Source: Gemmatimonadaceae bacterium (GTDB taxonomy: Bacteria > Gemmatimonadota > Gemmatimonadetes > Gemmatimonadales > Gemmatimonadaceae). From it: 52,963 bases of DNA. Of this stretch, positions 34,720 through 43,500 are shown one piece after another. The DNA lies in NCBI GenBank assembly GCA_020853635.1, contig JADYYN010000040.1, forward strand, positions 1 through 52,963, given 5' to 3'. A program made the position numbers and the translations under genes. Under the pieces are notes generated by a model. That model searched no databases and was not told where the DNA came from. It saw nothing but the letters and a program-made list of their open reading frames with translations. Positions within the stretch are counted from its first letter, which is position 1. Each line of letters starts with the position of its first letter.

Positions 34720-35195
34720 GTCAGATCCGGCTCGTCGTGGATGGTCGTGAGCTTCACGAGCTTCAGCTTGCGCGTCATCGTCGGCAGCTTGAGCAGCACC
34801 AGCTCTCCGACCTTCTTGCCGAGCAGCGCGCGCCCGATCGGCGACGACATGGTCACCTGCCCCTCATCGAAGTCCTCGGCGTCACCGAAGATCATGTGGT
34901 AGTTCTCCTTCGCCTTCGTCGCGATGTCCTCGACGACGACCTTGGAGCCCATCCCCACGGCATCAGTGGCGATCTGCGACTCGTCGATCGACGAGAGCTT
35001 GGAGAGGCGCTGCGTGAGATGGCCCAGGCGTGCCTGCACGAACTGCTGACGCTCGAGCGCGGCCTTGTACTCCGAGTTCTCGCGCAGGTCCCCGAGTTCG
35101 ACCGCTTTACGGATCTCGTTGGGGAGCGTGACGTTCAGCTCGAACCGGAGCTTCTCCGCTTCGTCGGTGAGCTTCTGCTTGAGGGCCTCGATCAT
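34716..35195 (-). CDS. greA: Transcription elongation factor GreA
   Basis: 159 residues. N-terminal coiled coil with the acidic tip (LGDLRENSEYKAALERQQFV, Asp and Glu side chains that position Mg2+ in the RNA polymerase secondary channel) and C-terminal FKBP-like domain (SPIGRALLGKKVGELVLLKL). It restarts backtracked polymerase by stimulating transcript cleavage. The C-terminus is shorter in similarity than usual after VLLKLP, lacking the common GxxxxEILxI pattern. The stop is interleaved with the convergent tlpA stop: the four bases CTAG at 34716-34719 contain both. A promoter and a terminator-like hairpin lie upstream. Confidence 0.93.
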   Translation of the reverse strand: MIEALKQKLTDEAEKLRFELNVTLPNEIRKAVELGDLRENSEYKAALERQQFVQARLGHLTQRLSKLSSIDESQIATDAVGMGSKVVVEDIATKAKENYHMIFGDAEDFDEGQVTMSSPIGRALLGKKVGELVLLKLPTMTRKLKLVKLTTIHDEPDLT

Positions 35196-35216
35196 ACCGT
35201 GCCTCGCGGGGCGTAG

Positions 35217-35250
35217 AAAAATCCGACGCCCGACCGTGGTTGGCCGGGCG
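35217..35250 (-). terminator. Terminator-like hairpin in the greA leader (possible attenuator)
   Basis: On the minus strand: a 9-bp stem (35250-35242 with 35235-35227, one G-U pair), six-base loop AACCAC, then five bases and a T5 run (35221-35217). The start codon is at 35195, 21 bases further on. No minus-strand gene lies upstream that it could terminate, so it must act on greA's own leader. Confidence 0.6.
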
Positions 35251-35273
35251 CCGGGGGAGCATTCGGATAGCTC

Positions 35274-35302
35274 AGTATAGCGAGCGGTCCGCTATCGTAC
35301 AA
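35274..35302 (-). promoter_or_regulatory. Predicted sigma-70-type promoter of greA
   Basis: Minus strand -35 TTGTAC (35302-35297), 17-base spacer, -10 TATACT (35279-35274). The start point would be near 35267, about 72 bases before the greA ATG and 17 bases before the leader hairpin. The spacer carries overlapping inverted repeats (ATAGCG/CGCTAT at 35277-35282 and 35290-35295), a possible operator. The -35 box touches the ATG of the divergent MBL gene at 35305. Confidence 0.55.
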
Positions 35303-35304
35303 GA

Positions 35305-36135
35305 ATGCTGCGCGCGATCCACCACGGCGACGTCCTCCAGCTCCACGGCTCCACCCGGGTCAGTCGGCTCATCGACTACGCGGTGAGTGCGTACGTGGTG
35401 CGCGGCGTGATGATCGATACGAGTTTCCCCTACCTCCGCGGCGAGCTCGATGCGTGGCTTGCGCACAATCGCGTGGAGGGTGCGCTCGTCACGCACCGGC
35501 ACGAGGATCACGCCGGCAACATCGCGCTGCTCGCTGCACGCGGCATCCCCGTGGGTATGGCCACCGAGACCTTGGCCAGCGTGCGCTCACCGCGTTCGAT
35601 CGGGATGTATCGGCGCGTCACCTGGGGCAGCGCGGCGCCGCTCCCACAAGACCCGGCACCATTCGCACATTCGGCGCTTGCACTGCTGCCGACGCCCGGC
35701 CACACATCCGACCACCACGTCGTGTGGGACGCCGAGCGCGAGACCCTGTTCTGCGGTGACCTGTTCATCGGCGTGAAGGTGCGGATCGCGCACCCGCGCG
35801 AGGATGTGCGCGGCACCGTGAGTTCGCTGCGGGCGATGGTCGCACTGCGCCCCGCGCGCGTGTTCGATGCACACCGCGGACTGCTCACCAATCCGGTGGG
35901 ATCGTTGACCGCGAAAGCGGACTGGATGGAGGAGATGTTCGGCCGGATCGAGTCCCACGCCGACCGTGGCTGGCCGGCGCCGCGCATTCGCGACGCCGTG
36001 CTCGGCCGCGAGGACCTCACGGGCTGGGCCAGTGCCGGGGACTACTCCCGTCTCAACTTCGTCGAGAGTGTGCTGGCGTCGCGCGCTGCCCTCGGGACCG
36101 TCCCGGGCTCAACGGCAGGGCCGCCGGGAGAGTAA
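35305..36135 (+). CDS. Metallo-beta-lactamase-fold hydrolase
   Basis: 276 residues, no signal peptide, cytoplasmic. The metal site is complete: HRHEDH in LVTHRHEDHAGNIALLAARG, then His in LPTPGHTSDHHVVWD, Asp in LFCGDLFIGVKV and His in VFDAHRGLL. Such proteins hydrolyse thioesters, lactones, phosphodiesters and others; the C-terminal helical part (from about 200: ADWMEEMFGRIESHADRGWP) resembles that of MBL enzymes of the broad glyoxalase-II-like group. The gene starts inside greA's divergent promoter and appears almost leaderless, with no ribosome site. It lies 54 bases before the DUF3299 operon; a link is unproven. Confidence 0.88.
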   Translation: MLRAIHHGDVLQLHGSTRVSRLIDYAVSAYVVRGVMIDTSFPYLRGELDAWLAHNRVEGALVTHRHEDHAGNIALLAARGIPVGMATETLASVRSPRSIGMYRRVTWGSAAPLPQDPAPFAHSALALLPTPGHTSDHHVVWDAERETLFCGDLFIGVKVRIAHPREDVRGTVSSLRAMVALRPARVFDAHRGLLTNPVGSLTAKADWMEEMFGRIESHADRGWPAPRIRDAVLGREDLTGWASAGDYSRLNFVESVLASRAALGTVPGSTAGPPGE

Positions 36136-36189
36136 ATTGCGCGTGGGCTCCTCCGGGGCCCGTTCGCCGTCCTCAGGGGTACCAACGAC

Positions 36190-36690
36190 ATGACCATCTC
36201 GCGTACATCCCGCTCCGTCGCCGCCGTGCTCGGCGTCGCCATCATCGCCACGACCGCGCCGCTCGGTGCCCAGCAGAAGCCGGGTTCCGCGGCCGCCACG
36301 CCGGCCGCCAGCGCCACGACTGTGACCAACGTCGACTGGCGCATGCTCGCCGGGCTCGACTACGAGACGGGCAAGATGTCCGACACGCTGCGTAAGCTCG
36401 ACGGCAAGCGCGTGCGCGTGCCGGGCTTCATCGTGCCGCTCGACGACGCCGACGAAGAGGGCGCGGAGTTCCTGCTCGTGCCGTACTACGGCGCGTGTGT
36501 GCACACGCCGCCGCCGCCGCCCAACCAGATGGCGTTCGTGCAGATGATGTCGAAAAAGCCGGTGAAGCTCGCGCTGTTCGATGCGATCTGGATGGAAGGC
36601 ACGCTCCGAGTCACCAACTACGACTCGCCCTACGGCCAGGTCGGCTTCCAGATCGAAGGGCTGACGATGAAGCCCTACACAGGCAAGTGA
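36190..36690 (+). CDS. Periplasmic DUF3299 protein
   Basis: 166 residues with a signal peptide (AVLGVAIIATTAPLGAQQ). The family block is unmistakable: GFIVPLDDADEEGAEFLLVP followed by YYGACVHTPPPPPNQM, then VTNYDSPYGQVGFQIEG. DUF3299 genes are typically encoded with a LolD-like ATPase and an FtsX-type permease, as here, in operons that respond to zinc (the Vibrio cholerae zrg and Pseudomonas aeruginosa PA4063-PA4066 loci, from memory). The usual His-rich DUF2796 partner is not present in this window. AGGGG ten bases before the ATG is a plausible ribosome site; the stop overlaps the ATPase GTG. Confidence 0.88.
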   Translation: MTISRTSRSVAAVLGVAIIATTAPLGAQQKPGSAAATPAASATTVTNVDWRMLAGLDYETGKMSDTLRKLDGKRVRVPGFIVPLDDADEEGAEFLLVPYYGACVHTPPPPPNQMAFVQMMSKKPVKLALFDAIWMEGTLRVTNYDSPYGQVGFQIEGLTMKPYTGK

Positions 36691-37430
36691 GTTCGCCCTC
36701 GACCGCCGCACCGGCGGTCGCGCTCAAGGACGTCCGCTTCGCGTATCGCGCGGGGCGCGACGTCCTCGACATTCCTGCCCTCTCCATCGCGCGCGGCGAG
36801 CACCTGTTCCTGCACGGACCGTCCGGCAGCGGCAAGACCACGTTGCTCGGACTCCTCGCCGGCGTGCTCGTACCGACCGCCGGGCGGGTCGAGATCCTCG
36901 GCCGCGACCTCGGCACGATGAAGAGCGGCGTGCGCGACCACTTCCGCGCTGAGCATCTCGGGTACGTGTTCCAGATGTTCAACCTCATCCCGTACCTGTC
37001 GGTGCGGGACAACATCACGCTGCCGTGTCGGCTCTCCGCAGCGCGGCGCGCGCGACTCGGCGGGGTGGACGCCGCCGTGCAGGCGGAGCAGCTCGCCGAA
37101 CGGCTCGAGATCGCCGGACTGCTCGACGAACCGGTCACCGCGCTGAGCGTCGGACAACAGCAGCGCGTGGCCGTCGCGCGCGCGCTGCTCGGCGCACCCG
37201 AGATCGTCGTGTGCGACGAACCCACGAGCGCGCTCGACGCCGACCGTCGCGATCGCTTCCTCGAGTTGCTGTTCGCACGCTGCACCGAGGCCAAGAGCAC
37301 ACTGGTGTTCGTGAGCCACGACCTCTCGCTTGCGTCGCGCTTCTCACGCACGGTGGCGCTCGGCTCGCTCAATCGCGCCGCGATCGCCACCGGTGCCGGT
37401 GACCCCGAAGCCGTGAGTGCGCGCCGATGA
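36687..37430 (+). CDS. ABC ATPase, LolD/MacB-like, of the DUF3299 operon
   Basis: 247 residues from a GTG overlapping the DUF3299 stop (GTGA); the longer upstream frame is shadow. Walker A GPSGSGKTTL, Q-loop YVFQMFNLIPYLSV, signature LSVGQQQRVAVARAL, Walker B IVVCDEPTSALD and H-loop FVSHD are intact. The YVFQMFNLIPYL form places it with the LolD/FtsE group that drives FtsX-type permeases, one of which follows with a four-base overlap. Such ATPases power movement in the periplasm (mechanotransmission) rather than classic import. Confidence 0.92.
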   Translation: MSSPSTAAPAVALKDVRFAYRAGRDVLDIPALSIARGEHLFLHGPSGSGKTTLLGLLAGVLVPTAGRVEILGRDLGTMKSGVRDHFRAEHLGYVFQMFNLIPYLSVRDNITLPCRLSAARRARLGGVDAAVQAEQLAERLEIAGLLDEPVTALSVGQQQRVAVARALLGAPEIVVCDEPTSALDADRRDRFLELLFARCTEAKSTLVFVSHDLSLASRFSRTVALGSLNRAAIATGAGDPEAVSARR

Positions 37431-38674
37431 TGACCATGCTCTCGCTCGCGTGGGCCTCGCTGCGCAATCGCCGATTGATCTCGACGCTCACCATCGCGAG
37501 CGTGGCGCTGTCGGTGGCGCTGCTCGTGGGCATCGAACATGTGCGCGTGGGCGTGCGCGAGAGCTTCGCGGGGACCATCAAGGGCACCGACCTCATCGTC
37601 GGTGCGCGCGGCGGCACGTCGCAGGTACTGCTCTCCACCGTGTTCGGGATGAGCACACCCTCGGGTACGGTCTCATGGGCGACGTACCAGAAGTGGGCAC
37701 AGCATCCCGCGGTGAAGTGGACCATCCCGTATGCGTTGGGTGACGCGCACAAGGGCCACCGCGTGATCGGCACCACGGCGGACTTCTTCACGCGCTATCG
37801 CTTCCGCGACGATTCCGTGCGGTTCGCCTCCGGCGTGGCGCCGACCGACGAACACGCCATCGCCATCGGCTCCGACGTGGCCGAACGACTCGGCTACAGC
37901 GTGGGCGATTCGATCGTGTTGTCGCACGGTGTCGCAGCGATCTCGTTCGCCGAGCACGAGGCGCATCCGTTCATCGTAAGCGGCGTGATCGCGCGCACGT
38001 TCACGCCGATCGACCGCTCGCTCTACGTCACGCTCGAGGGACTCGAAGCGATGCACGAGGAGGAGGAAGGCGCCGGCGGACTGCCGATGGGTCCGCCGGA
38101 ACAGGCGCACGCACCTGGTGAAGCGCCGATCACTTCCTTCCTCGTCGGCACCAAGAACCGGTTCGAGACCCTGACCTTGCAGCGCGAGATGAACGAGGAC
38201 CGCAGCGAGCCGCTGACGGCGGTGATCCCCGGCGTCGCGCTCGGTCAGCTTTGGCAGACGATCGGCAGCGCCGAGGTGGGGCTGCGCGTGGTGGCGCTGT
38301 TCACCGTGTTGGTGGGACTGATCGGCATGTGTGTGGCGCTCTACGCCTCGCTCGAATCGCGTCGGCGCGAGATGGCGATCCTGCGCGCGGTGGGCGCGGG
38401 CCCGCGCACCATCGTGTCGCTGCTGGTGCTCGAGTCCGGTTTGCTGGCGCTGCTCGGCGCCGTGACCGGCGTCGCGGTGGTCTACGCGGGGCTCGCGCTT
38501 GCGCGCGGGGCGGTGGAGTCGCGGTTCGGGCTCGCGCTCACTCTGCACGCGCTCGGCCCCGCGGAGTGGGGGTATCTGGCGCTCGTCGTGAGCGCTGGGA
38601 CGTTGGTGGGCGTACTTCCGGCATGGCGGGCGTATCGCTCGTCGCTGGCGGACGGGTTGTCGCCCAAGTTGTAG
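37427..38674 (+). CDS. FtsX/MacB-type ABC permease of the DUF3299 operon
   Basis: 415 residues with the four-helix FtsX layout: first helix near the N-terminus (RLISTLTIASVALSVALLVG), a ~220-residue periplasmic domain (KGTDLIVGARGGTSQVLLST and following), then three helices at the C-terminus (LRVVALFTVLVGLIGMCVAL, VLESGLLALLGAVTGVAVVY, GYLALVVSAGTLVGVLPAW). The cytoplasmic loop SLESRRREMAILRAVGAGPR is the ATPase-coupling motif of this class. A short His/Glu-bearing stretch (MHEEEEGAGGLPMGPPEQAH) sits in the periplasmic domain. The ATG overlaps the ATPase stop (ATGA). With the DUF3299 protein it makes a three-gene unit tentatively assigned to zinc handling. Confidence 0.9.
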   Translation: MMTMLSLAWASLRNRRLISTLTIASVALSVALLVGIEHVRVGVRESFAGTIKGTDLIVGARGGTSQVLLSTVFGMSTPSGTVSWATYQKWAQHPAVKWTIPYALGDAHKGHRVIGTTADFFTRYRFRDDSVRFASGVAPTDEHAIAIGSDVAERLGYSVGDSIVLSHGVAAISFAEHEAHPFIVSGVIARTFTPIDRSLYVTLEGLEAMHEEEEGAGGLPMGPPEQAHAPGEAPITSFLVGTKNRFETLTLQREMNEDRSEPLTAVIPGVALGQLWQTIGSAEVGLRVVALFTVLVGLIGMCVALYASLESRRREMAILRAVGAGPRTIVSLLVLESGLLALLGAVTGVAVVYAGLALARGAVESRFGLALTLHALGPAEWGYLALVVSAGTLVGVLPAWRAYRSSLADGLSPKL

Positions 38675-38724
38675 TCGTGCGGTCAGTGGCAGTTTCGTCG
38701 TTCAACTTTCTCGAGGAGTCGCTC

Positions 38725-40380
38725 GTGTCCCTCCGTCCCACGCTCGCCGCGGTCATCCTTGCGGCGTCGGCGCTGTCCGCGCCCGTACTCGCGCAGCCCG
38801 GCCGCCCCGCCGCGCCCGTCATGCGCGATCGTTCCGCCGATCCCATCCCGCCCGCGGAGTATCCGGCGTACATCCGCACCAGCGCACCCACCAATCCCAC
38901 CGTCCAGAAGATCTGGGACGAGGGCATGAACCGATCGCAGGCGATGACGCTCGCGCAGGTGCTGCTCGACCAGCTCGGCCAACGTCTCACCGGCTCGCCG
39001 GAATCCGATGCCGCGCAGGACTGGGCGGTGAAGACGTACAGCGGCTGGGGCATCAGCGCGCGCAAGGAACGTTATGGCACGTGGCTCGGCTGGAGCCGCG
39101 GCGTCACGCATGTCGATCTCATCGCGCCGCGCGTGCGGTCGCTCGAAGCCACCACGATGGCCTGGTCGCCGAGCACCGGCGGCAGGCCGATCGAGGGTGA
39201 AGTGATCGCATACCCCACCGGCATCACCACGCCCGAGCAGTTCGAAGCCTGGGTGCCGGCCGTGAAGGGCAAGATCTTCCTCATGAACGCGCCGCGCCTC
39301 TCGTGCCGCTCGCCGCAGCAGTGGCGTGAGTTCGGCACCGAGGAGGAGATCGCCCGCGTGAACGCCGAGCAGACGGCGATGAACGCCGAGTGGAACCAGC
39401 TCAACACCGCGATGGGCGGCCCGCGCGGCATGTTCGATAAGCTGCAGAAGGCCGGCGCGATCGGCGTGTTCAGCTTCCAGTTCTCCAACTACCCCGGCGT
39501 CGCCAAGATCTTCGGCTCGCCCAACCAGACGTTGCCCACGTTCGCGATCGGCTGCGAGGACTACGGTCTCCTCGTGCGCATGGCGCGCAACAACCAGGCG
39601 GCGAAGGTCCGCGCGTTCACCGACAGCAAGCTCCTCGGCGAGCGCCCGGTGTTCAACGTGATCGCCGAGATCAAGGGCAGCGAGAAGCCGAATGAGTACG
39701 TGGTGCTCTCCGCGCACTTCGACTCGTGGTCGGCCGCCTCGGGTGCGACCGACAACGGCACCGGCACGATCACCATGATGGAAGCGCTGCGCATCCTCAA
39801 GCAGGTGTATCCGAACCCCAAGCGCACGATCGTTGTGGGCCACTGGAACGGTGAGGAGCAGGGTCTCAACGGCTCGCGCGCGTTCAGCGAGGATCATCCC
39901 GAGATCGTGAACGGCCTGCAGGCGCTGTTCAATCAGGACAACGGCACGGGGCGCATCACCGGACTCTCGGGCGGCCCGATCGCCGGTGCCGGTGCGCGCC
40001 TCGAGGGCTATCTCAAGGAGATCCCCAACGAGATCACCCGCTGGATCCGCTTCCAGCCCACGGGCGGACAGGCGACCGGTGGTTCCGACCACGCGAGCTT
40101 CGTGTGCTACAAGGCGCCGGCGTTCTCGCTCGGTGCGCTCGGCTGGGACTACTCGTCGACCACGTGGCACACCGATCGCGACACGTACGACAAGGTCGTG
40201 GAGTCCGATCTCAAGAACAATGCGACGCTGACGGCGATGCTCGCGTACCTCGCCAGTGAGGATCCGACCTTCCAGCCGCATCAGGTGATCGACCCGCTAC
40301 CCACGGGCTTCGGCGGCCAGCCGGCGCAGTGGCGCGACTGCGCGAAGGCGCAGCGGTCGTCGCCGGCGATCCCGCGGTAA
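38725..40380 (+). CDS. Secreted M28-family zinc peptidase
   Basis: 551 residues from a GTG with GAGGAG and a six-base spacer (38713-38718). Signal peptide ending near SAPVLAQPG. A PA-type insert domain (about 130-300) precedes the catalytic core. Metal ligands and catalytic residues: His and Asp in VVLSAHFDSWSAASGATDNG, Glu-Glu in GHWNGEEQGLNGS, Asp in LFNQDNGTG, His in STTWHTDRDTYDK. M28 enzymes are aminopeptidases or dipeptidases (carboxypeptidase Q group has the same layout). It is a single-gene unit closed by a large hairpin. The frame upstream of 38725 is shadow of the permease. Confidence 0.92.
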   Translation: MSLRPTLAAVILAASALSAPVLAQPGRPAAPVMRDRSADPIPPAEYPAYIRTSAPTNPTVQKIWDEGMNRSQAMTLAQVLLDQLGQRLTGSPESDAAQDWAVKTYSGWGISARKERYGTWLGWSRGVTHVDLIAPRVRSLEATTMAWSPSTGGRPIEGEVIAYPTGITTPEQFEAWVPAVKGKIFLMNAPRLSCRSPQQWREFGTEEEIARVNAEQTAMNAEWNQLNTAMGGPRGMFDKLQKAGAIGVFSFQFSNYPGVAKIFGSPNQTLPTFAIGCEDYGLLVRMARNNQAAKVRAFTDSKLLGERPVFNVIAEIKGSEKPNEYVVLSAHFDSWSAASGATDNGTGTITMMEALRILKQVYPNPKRTIVVGHWNGEEQGLNGSRAFSEDHPEIVNGLQALFNQDNGTGRITGLSGGPIAGAGARLEGYLKEIPNEITRWIRFQPTGGQATGGSDHASFVCYKAPAFSLGALGWDYSSTTWHTDRDTYDKVVESDLKNNATLTAMLAYLASEDPTFQPHQVIDPLPTGFGGQPAQWRDCAKAQRSSPAIPR

Positions 40381-40422
40381 GGGAATCACCGCGGTTCCGA
40401 ACGAAAACCGAATGTCAGGTAA

Positions 40423-40456
40423 CGAGGGCCGGAGCGCGATCGCGCTCCGGCCCTCG
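40423..40456. terminator. 34-bp perfect palindrome after the M28 gene, probable terminator
   Basis: Two 17-base arms meet without a loop (centre at 40439/40440), rich in G+C, 42 bases after the M28 stop. In RNA the innermost bases would open to make a loop. No T-tract follows (TGGC), so it may stop transcription only with help, protect the message 3' end, or be a protein site. It ends 60 bases before the next gene. Confidence 0.6.
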
Positions 40457-40515
40457 TGGCATGCGGGATGCACATCCTTGTTAAGAGGACCTGTCGCACC
40501 CTACCTTCGTGCCCG

Positions 40516-43500
40516 ATGCCAACGCTCCGTCGCTTGCCCAGCCGATCGCGTCGAGTCCTCGCGGCGATCGCCACGCTCGGTCTCTCATTGCTCTCCTGCG
40601 GCCGTGATGTCACCGGACCCGGCGAGGGTCTGCGGTATGCGACGGGCTTGTCGTTCCTGGCGGAGTTCCCTGCCCCGCTCGCCGACGTCGCGGATGGCGC
40701 GGGGTCCGTGGTGCCGTTCGAGCGGGTGCGCGTCGTCTTCCGTCGCGGTGATGAGTCCGTGGCGCTGGATACGTCGATCGTGTTCCCGGCGAACGTCGAT
40801 TCGATGGCGCTCGATCTCCGTGTGGCGCTGTCGCCCGGCGCACCGGCGAGCGGGGAGCCGATGGCGCTCTCGCTCGACTATGTGAACGCGGCAGGTGACA
40901 CGGTCTTCCGTGGCGGCCCGGTGCCGGTGGTCGCCGTGCCGCGCGCCGCGGGGTCGCCCCCGCCCGAGCCCGCGCCGGTCCCGCTCACCTATACCGGCCC
41001 CGGTGCGACGGCGACTTCGCTCGACGTTACGCCAGAGACGCTGACGGTCGTCGCGGGTGATCCGTTCAGCTTCACCGCGACCGCGCTTGACGGTCAGGGC
41101 GCGCCGGTCGCCAACGCGCCGATCGTGTTCACTTCGCTCGATCCCGCGCGCGCGACGTTGACCGCGCGCAACGCGGGTGCGGGCGCTACCACCACACTGC
41201 GCGGTTCCGCGCGTGTGCTCGCGCAGCTCGTCACCGGCGCCGCCGACGACACCGTAGCGCTGGTCGTACTGCCGCGGCCGGGCTCCCTCGCGCTGGTGTC
41301 CGGAGGCACGCAGTCCGCCGCCCCCAACACCGCGCTCGCGACGCCGATCACCGTGCGCCTGCTCGCCACCGACGGACAGCCGCTCGCCGACGCGCCGGTG
41401 TCCGTGACGCCCGCCGTCGGGAGTGGCGCGACCGTTCCGTCGAGTCCGTTCACCGACGCCAACGGGCTCTACACGTTCACGTGGACACTCGGCGCGGCGG
41501 CAGGCGCACAGACCGCGACGATCCAGAGCCCAGGTGCGACCGACCTGGTGGTGACCGCGACGGCCGTGGTCGCCAACGCGACGCAACTCGTGATCACACA
41601 GGAGATCCCGGCGTCGCCGTACGCGGCGGGTGACAGTCTTCCTGCCCTTGTCGTCGAAGCGCGCACGGCTGGCAATGCACGCGACAGCACGTTCGCCGAC
41701 TCGGTGTTCCTGAGCTTCGACGCGGGCAGCCCCGCGGGTGCGACGTTCACCGGCACCACTCGTGTGCAGGCCGTGGCGGGTATCGCACGATTCGACAACT
41801 TCCGACTCACGCGCGCCGGCATCACCTATCGTCTCGCCGTGAACGCTGCGGGTCTCACGCCCGACACTTCGACCACCATCGCGATCACACCGCGCGCCGC
41901 GAGCGTGATCGCGCTCAGCACCGGCGGCGGACAGGCCGCTGCGCCTGACGCCGCCCTGCCGCAACCCGTGGTGGTGCGCGCGGCGGACCCGTACGACAAC
42001 CCCGTCGCCGGTGTGATCGTCGGTTTCAGTGTCGCCAGCGGTAGCGTCGGGGCGACCGTCGATACGACCGACGTGAACGGGTTGGCGAGCACATCATGGA
42101 CGCTCGGCACGACAACGGGCGGACAGACCCTCACCGCGACCGCCGATGGGCTCACGGGGTCACCGATCAGTGTGAGCGCGACCGCGACCAGCGGCGTCGC
42201 GACGACGACACTCGCACCGCAGTTCGACACGCTCACGGCGATCGGGGCCAACCGGCTGCTCGTCGCCACGGCACGCGACGGCGCGAACGCCGTCGTGCCG
42301 GGGGCATTCACGTGGCTCTCCCGCGATCCCGCCATCGCCACCGTGAACGATACCGGTCGCGTGGTTGCCGTGACGAACGGTGAGACCTGGGTGGTCGCCA
42401 CCGAGGCGGGCGGCACGCGCGACTCCGCGCGCATCGTCGTGCAGCAGCGCCTGGCGTCGATCACGGTCACGCCGGGCAATCGCAACATCTATCTCGGCGC
42501 GCAGTTCACGTTCACGGCCAGCGCCGTGGACGGACTCGGCGTGCCACTCGCCTCGCAGCCCGCCTTCGTGTGGAGCTCGGGCACACCCGCCGTCGCGACG
42601 CTCGACTCGCTCGGTGTCGCACGCGGTGTCGGACTCGGTGCGGCGCAGGTGCGTGCAACGGCGCTGAGTGTGACCGGCACCGCCAATCTGTCCGTCCTCA
42701 CGCCCATCACGCGTATCGCGGTGGTGCGTGACTCCATCGGCTTCGTCGCCACCGACACGTTCACGCTGAGCGCCTTGCAACAGTCGCGCAGCTACCGCGC
42801 GGTCGCGTACGACACGCTCGATGTCGCGATGACGGGCATCACATTCGCGTGGGCGTCGTCCAACCCGTCGGTGGCGACCATCGACTCGAGCGGCGCGACC
42901 ACGGCGCGCGCGCGCGCCGCGGCCAACGGCTTCACGGCCGTGCGTGCGACCGCACAGGGCATCACCGGTGCCGCAGCACTCAACGTGGCGCAGGTGATGA
43001 CGGCGATCGATCTCACGCCGGCGAACGTGACCGTCGCGGTGGGTGGGCAAACGGTCCTGACGCCGCGTCGTCTCGACGCCAACGGATTCTTCATTCCCGG
43101 CGGATCGTTCACGTTCGCGAGTGTGAACCCGGCGATCGCGACCGTGAGTGGCGCGGGCGTGGTGAGCGGTGTGGAGCTCGGCACCACCACCGTGACTGCG
43201 AGCAGCGGCGCGACGACCTCCAACGCGATCACGGTGAACGTGAGCGCGAGCGCACCGGCGGTACTCTCGTGGGGTCGTGACACGCTCGCGATCGGCCGTT
43301 CGGCGACGAACGTCGGATTCCCCGTGTACCTGAGCCGCCCGAGTGGCACCGCGGTGACGGTCAACCTCGCGGTCGTCGATACGTTCGCCTTCTTCTCGCC
43401 GACCTCAGTCACCATCCCGCAGGGTGCGACATCGGGCACCGCGTTCCTGAACGGACGCAACGCCGGCACCACGCAGATCATCGCGACCGACGCCGCGAGC

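Noticed and set aside
36147-36163. GC hairpin GGGCTCC/GGGGCCC before the DUF3299 gene
   Set aside because: Seven base pairs with a mismatch and no T-tract; too weak to call in high-GC DNA.
38683-40281. 532-codon minus-strand frame opposite the M28 peptidase
   Set aside because: The plus-strand protein has all M28 metal ligands; the antisense frame shows no family motif.
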